Origin: Verrucomicrobiota bacterium
GTDB lineage: Bacteria; Verrucomicrobiota; Verrucomicrobiia; Verrucomicrobiales; DEV007
NCBI GenBank assembly: GCA_027618625.1
Contig: JAQCER010000034.1
Location: 1-11,960, forward strand
Length of the DNA: 11,960 nt
Direction: 5' to 3'
Shown here: positions 1 through 5,659 of the stretch, piece after piece
Position numbering within the stretch: the first letter of the stretch is position 1
Layout: the number at the start of each line of letters is the position of its first letter
Translations under genes and position numbers: made by a program
Notes under the pieces: generated by a model
Seen by the model: only the letters and a program-made list of their open reading frames with translations
Database searches by the model: none
Told to the model about the DNA's origin: nothing

Positions 1-634
1 CGTGCTGGGCGACGAGAATGTTCGAAGGCTTGATGTCGCGGTGAATGACACCCTTCTGATGGGCGTGCTGGATGGCGTGGCAAACCTGAATAAACAAATC
101 GAGCCGCGCGATGGTGGAAAGGTGGTTCTGGTCGCAGTAGTCGGTGATCTTGACGCCGCGGACCAGTTCCATCACGAAGAAGGGCCGGTCAGCGTCGGTG
201 GTGCCGGCGTCGAAGACCTTGGCGATGTTGGGATGATCCATCAGCGCCAGGGCCTGGCGCTCGGCCTCGAAGCGGGCGATGACCTGTTTGGTGTCCATGC
301 CCAATTTGATGACTTTGAGAGCGACTTGGCGGCGCACCGGCTCCGCCTGTTCAGCCATGTAGACCACCCCGCAGCCGCCCTCGCCGATCTGTTCGAGCAG
401 TTTATAGTGGGCAATCTTGTCGCCGGGTTGCTCTACGGTGTAGTCTTCACAGCCGAACAATCCTCCACTCAAGAAATCGCCGGCGCGCTCGTGCGCTCCG
501 AGCAAATGCCGAACCTGCTGCCACAGTTCCAGATCCGCGCCACAGGCCGCGGCCAAGTATCGTTCCCGCTCCTCTCTCTTTGGAAAGAGGCTGGCCTGGT
601 GAAAGATCTCTATGAGTCGATTCGCGTCGGACAT
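1..634 (-). CDS. Ser/Thr protein kinase, N-terminal part (runs off left edge)
   Basis: Hanks-type protein kinase that would phosphorylate Ser/Thr on unidentified targets. The 211 complete codons visible start at ATG 634 ([11 protein letters not shown]). Residues 1-75 form a helical leader like the N-terminal stretch of many planctomycete and verrucomicrobial kinases. The kinase domain starts near residue 77: glycine loop [10 protein letters not shown] (83-92), ATP-anchoring Lys107 in VALKVIK, a probable helix-C glutamate in RFEAERQAL (about 124-126), hinge region VMELVRG (154-160), catalytic loop [10 protein letters not shown] (198-207). The DFG motif and everything after it lie outside the window, so C-terminal sensor or membrane segments cannot be judged. 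The gene follows an ECF sigma gene on the same strand with an 88-bp gap, a common pairing in this group, so the two are probably co-expressed. No clear ribosome binding site precedes the ATG. The family call is secure; the target is unknown. Confidence 0.93.
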   Translation of the reverse strand, partial: MSDANRLIEIFHQASLFPKREERERYLAAACGADLELWQQVRHLLGAHERAGDFLSGGLFGCEDYTVEQPGDKIAHYKLLEQIGEGGCGVVYMAEQAEPVRRQVALKVIKLGMDTKQVIARFEAERQALALMDHPNIAKVFDAGTTDADRPFFVMELVRGVKITDYCDQNHLSTIARLDLFIQVCHAIQHAHQKGVIHRDIKPSNILVAQH

Positions 635-659
635 GGGGATGGAAGTCAAAGCAATGCAT

Positions 660-677
660 GGTCGCGAGTTCGCGACC
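660..677. repeat. Perfect inverted repeat between sigma factor and kinase
   Basis: GGTCGCGA-GT-TCGCGACC is an 8-bp perfect inverted repeat around a 2-base centre, in the 88-bp gap between the sigma gene stop and the kinase start, about 26 bp upstream of the kinase ATG. No T-run follows on either strand, so an intrinsic terminator is unlikely. It could be a protein-binding palindrome, an RNA hairpin that tunes kinase expression, or chance in GC-rich DNA. Confidence 0.45.
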
Positions 678-722
678 TCGAACTCTCCATGCGATTTCCC
701 ATCCCCAATCCCTTCATCAAAT

Positions 723-1289
723 TCATGACGATCCGCGGTTCTTCTCCATTTCCTGAAAAAGCCAGGCGCGAGCGAAAGACCAGAGCCTCTCCACCGTGGT
801 AAGAGAGACGCCAAGTTCCTTGGCCGCCTGTGGTTGCGTCAGCCCGACAAAGAAACACAGCTTCACCACATCGGCGGAGCGCGAGTCCAGGACGGCCAGC
901 CGATCCAGCGCCTCATCCAGCAGGAGCAATTCGTCGTCCGGCAGGGGCGACGCCAGTTCCCCGGAATCGAGATCCACTCGCTCTGCGTCTCCCCCGCGCT
1001 TCCATCGTTTCTTTCGTCGCACGGATTCCACGAGGATCCTCCGCATGGCCTCCCCGGCGGCGGCGAAGAAATGCGCGCGGTTCTCGAACCGAGCCGCCTC
1101 GTCCTTCACAAGCCGCAGCCAAGCCTCGTGTACCAAGGCCGTAGGCTGTAGGGTCTGCCCAGGCCGCTCGTGCGCCATCTTGCGGGCGGCGAGTCGACGC
1201 AGTTCGTTATAGACCAGCGGCAGCAATTCGTCAGCGGCTTTCGGAGTGCCCTGCTGGATAGCGTCGAGAATACGGGTCACGTCGTTCAT
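723..1289 (-). CDS. RNA polymerase sigma factor, ECF subfamily
   Basis: Extracytoplasmic-function sigma-70 factor of 188 aa that would direct RNA polymerase to a specific promoter set. ATG 1289 ([14 protein letters not shown]) is chosen although the frame stays open upstream to 1337, because the family motif begins here and the extra upstream residues look non-conserved. Region 2 covers roughly residues 5-95, with [12 protein letters not shown] and [22 protein letters not shown]; region 4 carries the helix-turn-helix [20 protein letters not shown] followed by [12 protein letters not shown]. The WxFARAWL tail is typical of the ECF group found in Planctomycetes, Verrucomicrobia and Acidobacteria and often encoded beside Ser/Thr kinases (TIGR02999-like, from memory). 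No anti-sigma factor gene is visible, so control by the downstream kinase is plausible but inferred. A TATTAT sequence just before the ATG is too close to serve as the promoter. Confidence 0.93.
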   Translation of the reverse strand: MNDVTRILDAIQQGTPKAADELLPLVYNELRRLAARKMAHERPGQTLQPTALVHEAWLRLVKDEAARFENRAHFFAAAGEAMRRILVESVRRKKRWKRGGDAERVDLDSGELASPLPDDELLLLDEALDRLAVLDSRSADVVKLCFFVGLTQPQAAKELGVSLTTVERLWSFARAWLFQEMEKNRGSS

Positions 1290-1425
1290 GGTATAATAGA
1301 GGCGGATTCCGGCGCGGGGTCGGATAAGCCTTACCACAGCGTAAGCGGCCTTGTCCGTCCTGGCGATGAAATAGTGCGGTAGTTGCGCCGCTCACCAAAA
1401 GCAAAAGACTGCGGGATCCAATTCG

Positions 1426-1767
1426 ATGATAGCCACCGTGCTGCCGTTAGCAGCTGGGAAGCTGGCGCGGTCATCCGTATCCAGGCTCTACGGGCGGGTG
1501 CTCCGCCGGGAGGAAATCCGCACGCTCGCCGGGAAGGGCGTCTCCATTCCGCTGCGCATCACCGGACTCGTGCGCGACCCCTCCAGCCATGCCGTGACTC
1601 TGCAATGGGAGCCGGGCTTGGTTGCGGGAGTCGTCGAATGGAGCATAAGTCTGACGGGATGGCAGACGGTGGCCGAGGGCGTTGCCGGAACCACTTGGAA
1701 AGGCACGATCCCCGGCGATCCGAACGAGGCCTGGCTCCGGGTGCGGGCCGGCTTGCCCAATCCCTGA
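1426..1767 (+). CDS. Doubtful short ORF, possible fragment with beta-sandwich-like C-terminus
   Basis: A 113-codon frame from ATG 1426 to TGA 1765. Residues 1-45 (rich in Arg and Leu) resemble nothing I know. The second half (about 50-113) contains AVTLQWEP, VVEWSISLTGWQTVAEGV, GTTWKGTIP and AWLRVRAG. This resembles the pattern 'value-as-sentence, Trp, polar loop, final LRV strand' in C-terminal beta-sandwich domains of secreted verrucomicrobial proteins. There is no signal peptide or ribosome binding site, and an in-frame TAG lies 54 bp upstream (1372). It may be the surviving 3' end of a larger decayed secreted-protein gene, or a spurious frame. No function is assigned. Confidence 0.35.
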   Translation: MIATVLPLAAGKLARSSVSRLYGRVLRREEIRTLAGKGVSIPLRITGLVRDPSSHAVTLQWEPGLVAGVVEWSISLTGWQTVAEGVAGTTWKGTIPGDPNEAWLRVRAGLPNP

Positions 1768-1788
1768 AGGATCCAACCGCAGGCGCTC

Positions 1789-1884
1789 TCACTCGCCCAC
1801 CACAACCTTTGGCGTCATGGTAGTCGAGTCGGCGTCGGTGATCGGATCATTCGAAGGAACTTTGATTTCCGGACGCGGGTTCAT
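1789..1884 (-). CDS. Possible 31-aa small protein
   Basis: A short frame from ATG 1884 to TGA 1791, just downstream of the secreted IDFYR-ending protein on the same strand and in the same frame as that gene after its TAG. The peptide begins MNPRPEIKVPSNDP and ends TPKVVVGE. Its composition is protein-like: acidic, with no Cys or Trp and GC-rich third positions. The stretch between the upstream TAG and this ATG reads as unlikely Arg/Trp-rich peptide, so it is not obviously a readthrough extension. No ribosome binding site is visible. It could be a real small protein, a remnant of a longer gene, or chance. Confidence 0.22.
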   Translation of the reverse strand: MNPRPEIKVPSNDPITDADSTTMTPKVVVGE

Positions 1885-1971
1885 GGGGTGGGCGGAGCCG
1901 GGGATGGAGGTGGTCCAGCGAAGCCACCGGCGATGGCGAGATCTCCGATGGATGAAATAGAGGCTGGCTGG

Positions 1972-2748
1972 CTAGCGATAGAAGTCGATCCAGCGCAGGG
2001 TGATCGTCTCGGGATTCTCCTGGAGGAGGCGTGCTGGCAGAGGCACTTCAAAGTAGCCGTGCTCGGCTTTGGCCTCGCTGTAGAGCGGGCTGCCCTTGCC
2101 GATGGCTGACTCCTCGCCATCCTGATGGAGCGAGACACGCGAGTCGTTCTCGCCACTGCTTGAGACCGACCACTCGAGCGCGAGCTTGCCGTTCTCCAAC
2201 TTGAACGACTCCAAGCCGCGCAAGTGCAGGTGGACGCAGATCGATTCCGGCCAAGTGTCCGAGCGGCGCGTGACAGTGGCCGAACCGATCCCGCTTTCAC
2301 TGCGGACATCAATGACTGTTTTGCCGCCCTCAGCGACCATTCCGATGCGGCTATCCTCTCGTGCGGCCTTCGCAGTGAGAATTGGTTCTGCCTCTTCGTT
2401 CGCGGTTTCCTTCACGGCTTCCAGCGCCCTCACCGTAACGATCCAGCGTTCTTTGATCTCGACCCCCGCGCGCCGCTCAAGGCTGCCCCGCACGCGCACA
2501 CGCTTGCCATGAAATTTCTCCGCGGTCGCGCGGAGGGGGGACTCTTTGGGGAATTCCAGCTCCCAGCGAATGCCCTTCGCGGTGATCGTCGTCCCCGTCG
2601 TCTCGCCGCCGATCGCGACCAGCCCGGTGCGGAGAACGCCCGTGACGTCGACCTCGATCGCCTCGTCGGCAGTAACTGAGAGTGGGCAACTGGCGAGCAG
2701 GGCAAGTGATAGAAGCAGGCAGGGCAGGTGCATCAGGAACAATAGCAT
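1972..2748 (-). CDS. Secreted two-domain protein of unknown function ending in IDFYR
   Basis: A 258-aa exported protein. ATG 2748 is chosen because it opens directly into a hydrophobic leader (MLLFLMHLPCLLLSLALL); the open frame upstream to 2895 lacks a signal and would overlap the divergent DJ-1 gene. LASC (18-21) fits a lipobox, so it may be a lipoprotein; cleavage after VTA (about 27) is the alternative. Domain 1 (about 30-110) looks like a small beta-barrel: VDVTGVLRTG, AIGGETTGTTITAKGIRWEL, GKRVRVRGSLERR, GVEIKERWIVTV. Domain 2 (about 120-258) has TVIDVRSESGIGSATVTR, HLHLRGLESFKLENGKLALE, HGYFEVPLPARLL and the terminal TLRWIDFYR. I recognise both as domains seen in hypothetical secreted proteins of Planctomycetes and Verrucomicrobia; no function is known to me. 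Its start lies 79 bp from the divergent DJ-1-like gene. Confidence 0.8.
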   Translation of the reverse strand: MLLFLMHLPCLLLSLALLASCPLSVTADEAIEVDVTGVLRTGLVAIGGETTGTTITAKGIRWELEFPKESPLRATAEKFHGKRVRVRGSLERRAGVEIKERWIVTVRALEAVKETANEEAEPILTAKAAREDSRIGMVAEGGKTVIDVRSESGIGSATVTRRSDTWPESICVHLHLRGLESFKLENGKLALEWSVSSSGENDSRVSLHQDGEESAIGKGSPLYSEAKAEHGYFEVPLPARLLQENPETITLRWIDFYR

Positions 2749-2827
2749 GGGGGCCGTGCATGGCAACCGTAACGCGATTTGGCGATTTGGCTTCCAACAG
2801 CGGCGCGCCGTCGCTAGCATTTCGGCG
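2749..2827. promoter_or_regulatory. Divergent intergenic region with 8-bp tandem repeat
   Basis: This 79-bp gap between two divergent start codons must hold upstream signals for one or both genes. It contains an exact tandem duplication GATTTGGC-GATTTGGC at 2776-2791. TTGGCT (2787-2792) and TAGCAT (2815-2820) resemble -35 and -10 boxes for the plus-strand gene, but the 22-bp spacer is too long for a confident promoter call. Confidence 0.3.
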
Positions 2828-3409
2828 ATGCATATCAAAAACGAAATTGGCAAGGCGCTCATCGTCGTCGGCGACGCGACTGAGACGGTTGACACGCTCT
2901 ACCCTTACTACCGGCTGATCGAAGCCGGCATCCGCCCGGTGGTCATCGCGCCGGAAAGACGCCGCTACCAGATGGTGCTGCACGAGATCAAACCCGGCTG
3001 GACGATCACCAAGGAGTGGGAGGGCTACTCGATCGAGGCGGATCTCGCCTTCTCCGAAGTCGATGAGACTGATTACCTAGGCATCTTCTTCTCTGGCGGG
3101 CGCGCCCCGGAATACATCCGCTACGACCATGACCTGGTGCGCATCACCAAGTATTTTTTTGCGGAGAACAAACCGGTCGCCTCCGTCTGCCACGGTGTCG
3201 AGATTCCGGCCTACGCCGACTGCGTGCGCGGCCGCAAGATGGCGACAGTGCCGAAGTGCCGGTTCGACCTTGAGGTCTGCGGCGGCACCTTTGTTGCGGA
3301 GCCCTGCGTCATCGACGGCAATCTGGTCAGCGGCCGCACCTTCCACGACAGCGGCAACTTCGTAGGCCCGTGGATCCGGATGATGGAGGAAGCCGCCGCT
3401 GGGGCTTGA
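2828..3409 (+). CDS. DJ-1/PfpI family protein
   Basis: A 193-aa cytoplasmic protein of the DJ-1/PfpI superfamily (class I glutamine amidotransferase-like fold), whose members act as glyoxalases or deglycases, proteases, or stress-related proteins. ATG 2828 (MHIKNEIGKALIVVGD) is chosen because the beta-alpha core starts right there; the frame is open upstream but only over the neighbour's signal-peptide region. The visible core includes VGDATETVDTLYPYYRL, the acidic-residue element SGGRAPEYIR with Glu95, and the nucleophile elbow VASVCHG with Cys121 and His122. Glu95, Cys121 and His122 occupy the positions of the PfpI catalytic set, so the protein should be enzymatically competent. Length is close to the usual 170-200 aa. 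Substrate cannot be told from sequence. A 7-T run near 3152 lies inside the gene. Confidence 0.9.
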   Translation: MHIKNEIGKALIVVGDATETVDTLYPYYRLIEAGIRPVVIAPERRRYQMVLHEIKPGWTITKEWEGYSIEADLAFSEVDETDYLGIFFSGGRAPEYIRYDHDLVRITKYFFAENKPVASVCHGVEIPAYADCVRGRKMATVPKCRFDLEVCGGTFVAEPCVIDGNLVSGRTFHDSGNFVGPWIRMMEEAAAGA

Positions 3410-3504
3410 AACGCTAGACCGTGATGCACCCAGCCACTGCGTTCTGCACGCTATTCTGAGGAATCCGATTTCCTTATCGTCACCCGATCCGTTAAGCTTC
3501 CCTG

Positions 3505-4434
3505 ATGATAACGTTGAGACGCCTGTTGCCTGATGAGTGGGATATTGTCGCGGAGCTGATTTATCGCTCCACGAACGAATGGTATGAGAAGAATTTGAAC
3601 CACGGGGTTTTCACTGGGCCGACCTCGGTGGCTCGGATTTTTCCGGAGGTTTATGAGGCGATGGATCCTGGCCACTGCATTGTTGCAGTGGATGATACCA
3701 GCGGTCGGCTGGCGGGATCTTGTTTCGTACATCCGCGCGAAACGCATTTTTCTCTGGGAATCATGAATGTGCACACGGACTTCGCTGGTCGAGGGGTTGC
3801 TGGTCTGATTTTCAACGAAATCCTTCGGCTCGCCGACGAGGCATCGCTGCCTGTGCGGCTGGTGTCGAGCGCGCTGAATCTGGATTCGTTCTCGCTGTAT
3901 ACGCGTGCGGGCTTTGTGCCGCGAGCTGTTTTCCAGGACATGATCCTGCCTGCCGGGGCGACGATCGAGTCTGCATCTGGAATGGAAAGGGTAAGGTCGG
4001 CGACGATGGCGGATGTCAATGCGATTGCGGACTTGGAAATGGAAATGGCGCACATTCGCCGCGAACGGGACTACTCCCATTTCGTCGAAAATGCTGCGGG
4101 CATCTGGCGACTCTCGGTCATTGAATCTGCGAACGATCCAGGAACGATCACCGGGTTCCTCGCCTCAGTATCGCATCCTGGCAGCAACCTGCTTGGCCCG
4201 GGTGTCATGCGCAACGATGCAGATGCGCTGGCATTGATCTGCGCCGAACTCGGCCATCATATGTGCGGTGGCAACACTCCCGTTTTCCTGGTTCCCACCG
4301 ATCGACCGCAGCTGGTTCAGGAACTCTATCGACGGGGCGCACGCAATTGCGAACTTCATTTCTGCCAGGTGCGCGGCGCATTCACTTCGTTCAGCGGCGT
4401 CGTCATGCCGACGTTCATGCCGGAGACGGGTTAA
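3505..4434 (+). CDS. GNAT acetyltransferase, probable tandem-domain
   Basis: A 309-aa protein with two N-acetyltransferase-like halves. The N-terminal GNAT domain (about 1-150) starts MITLRRLLPDEWDIVAELIY. It has a motif A region HFSLGIMNVHTDFAGRGVAG (81-100) where RGVAG forms the acetyl-CoA pyrophosphate loop, followed by NLDSFSLYTRAGFVPR, the typical 'neighbour-strand then GF' ending. The second half (about 160-309) opens with VRSATMADVNAIADLEMEM, the usual GNAT start, and ends in a beta-rich stretch, but its acetyl-CoA loop is not evident, so it may serve substrate binding or dimer-like packing. ATG 3505 is the first start consistent with the domain; no Shine-Dalgarno is seen. The gene stands alone on the plus strand and converges on the minus-strand cluster with overlapping stops. 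The acceptor substrate is unknown. Confidence 0.85.
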   Translation: MITLRRLLPDEWDIVAELIYRSTNEWYEKNLNHGVFTGPTSVARIFPEVYEAMDPGHCIVAVDDTSGRLAGSCFVHPRETHFSLGIMNVHTDFAGRGVAGLIFNEILRLADEASLPVRLVSSALNLDSFSLYTRAGFVPRAVFQDMILPAGATIESASGMERVRSATMADVNAIADLEMEMAHIRRERDYSHFVENAAGIWRLSVIESANDPGTITGFLASVSHPGSNLLGPGVMRNDADALALICAELGHHMCGGNTPVFLVPTDRPQLVQELYRRGARNCELHFCQVRGAFTSFSGVVMPTFMPETG

Positions 4435-5657
4435 TTCGGTCGATAGCCGACGTCTTTGAACTGCTCTGCCTGCGGGACGTAGTGTTCGTCGAAATTTGGA
4501 TCGGCGCAACCGATCACATTGTCTTCGGCATCCACCGTGTTTCCGACATCGTTGATTTCGCCTCCGATGAAGCATCCGTCCACTCCGTTGCCACCGGCGA
4601 GATCCAATTCGTAGCGTGACCCAAGCGGCCAGCCACCTGGCGCATTGTTCATCCAGAAGATTGAGTCTTCGTAGATGTTCCCGTGGTTCGAATCATCGAC
4701 GGCGTTGCGATTGCCTGTGAAGGTGCAGCGGCGCACCAGCAAATGGGATCCTGGGAACAGTGTAAGTGCTCCAGAGCCGTTGGGGGCCTTCCATTTCCCG
4801 GGGGTTTCGGCTCTCTCATCCATGGTGCCATTGGATAAATTGCCGACGAACAGGCAGTTAGCGATTTCTGCCGAGCTCCCGTGCAGGAGATCGACTGCAG
4901 CACCGCTGATCGGGCAGCGGTTGTTGCGGAAGATGCAGTTGCGCAGCAGCGCCGACTGCAGTCGCGAACCATCGGTGTGACCTCGATGCTCGACGGACAC
5001 TCCTGCGCCGCACGGACTGGTGAAGTTATCGTAGACTTCAACATTCTCGATAATTGGGTAGGATCGCCCGAAAATCTTGATGCCACCGCCATCGGTGTAG
5101 AAGAACTTGGCCCGATTGAGGTTGTCTCCCTCAATCTCAGGCTGAATGTTCACCGGCTCATCCTTGTCTGTAAGAAATCCGTTGGCGCCCGTGATCTTGA
5201 ACCCGCGCAAGACCGTTTTGCGACTGATGCCATCGCCGAAGTAAACGACGTGATTAACGATCGCCGGGAAACTCGGCGTCGACTTGTCCGCGACATCGGG
5301 ATTGGCGGCAGTCAGGATCACTTCGCCCTCTGCTTCGAGGGTGATGCCATCGTGCCGGGCGTTCAGCCAGATCATCGCCTGCGCTGGCTGCTGCGGGCGA
5401 TAGGTTCCTTCGTGGACGATGATGCGCTTGCGATTTGGGCTCTTTGCAGCCTGCTCCAGAGTCGCCTGGATATCCTCGCCGGGGCGAACATGGAAGTCGC
5501 CGGTTTCCTCAACACCAACCACAACCACAGGTGCCGACGATAGCTCCGGTGCTGCTTGTTGTTGGGCTACCGAATCTGCCTGATGATCACCGCAGCCAGC
5601 TAAAGCAATCAAAGCCACGAGCATGGCGATCGATGCTATGAGAGTGCGCGCCGCCAT
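4431..5657 (-). CDS. Right-handed beta-helix lipoprotein
   Basis: A 408-aa probable lipoprotein. The N-terminus MAARTLIASIAMLVALIALAGC gives a clear type II signal with LAGC at 19-22 (lipid on Cys22), followed by a Gln/Ala/Ser-rich linker. From about residue 55 it reads as a parallel beta-helix: FHVRPGEDIQATLEQAAK and IIVHEGTYRP match the pectate-lyase-like N-cap. Coils then repeat short inward strands such as NVEVYDNF, RNCIFRNNRC, IANCLFVGNLS, VRRCTFTGNRN and YEDSIFWMNN. Several Cys residues sit at equivalent coil positions and may stack. Such proteins bind or cleave polysaccharides, or act as scaffolds; no catalytic residues can be assigned. It starts 2 bp after the stop of the SCO/FG-GAP gene, so translational coupling is likely. 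It is the last gene of the cluster, and its stop overlaps that of the convergent GNAT gene. Confidence 0.85.
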   Translation of the reverse strand: MAARTLIASIAMLVALIALAGCGDHQADSVAQQQAAPELSSAPVVVVGVEETGDFHVRPGEDIQATLEQAAKSPNRKRIIVHEGTYRPQQPAQAMIWLNARHDGITLEAEGEVILTAANPDVADKSTPSFPAIVNHVVYFGDGISRKTVLRGFKITGANGFLTDKDEPVNIQPEIEGDNLNRAKFFYTDGGGIKIFGRSYPIIENVEVYDNFTSPCGAGVSVEHRGHTDGSRLQSALLRNCIFRNNRCPISGAAVDLLHGSSAEIANCLFVGNLSNGTMDERAETPGKWKAPNGSGALTLFPGSHLLVRRCTFTGNRNAVDDSNHGNIYEDSIFWMNNAPGGWPLGSRYELDLAGGNGVDGCFIGGEINDVGNTVDAEDNVIGCADPNFDEHYVPQAEQFKDVGYRPN

Positions 5658-5659
5658 CC

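Noticed and set aside
2..802. Long plus-strand frame of 266 codons
   Set aside because: It is antisense to the kinase, whose minus-strand frame carries all the kinase motifs; the plus frame has no recognisable domain.
1292..1297. Perfect TATAAT on the plus strand
   Set aside because: No -35-like box lies at 16-18 bp upstream, and it overlaps the sigma gene start; the only downstream plus-strand frame is doubtful.
2546..2827. Upstream extension of the DJ-1 frame
   Set aside because: It would overlap the signal-peptide region of the divergent gene and reads as low-quality sequence; the fold starts at 2828.
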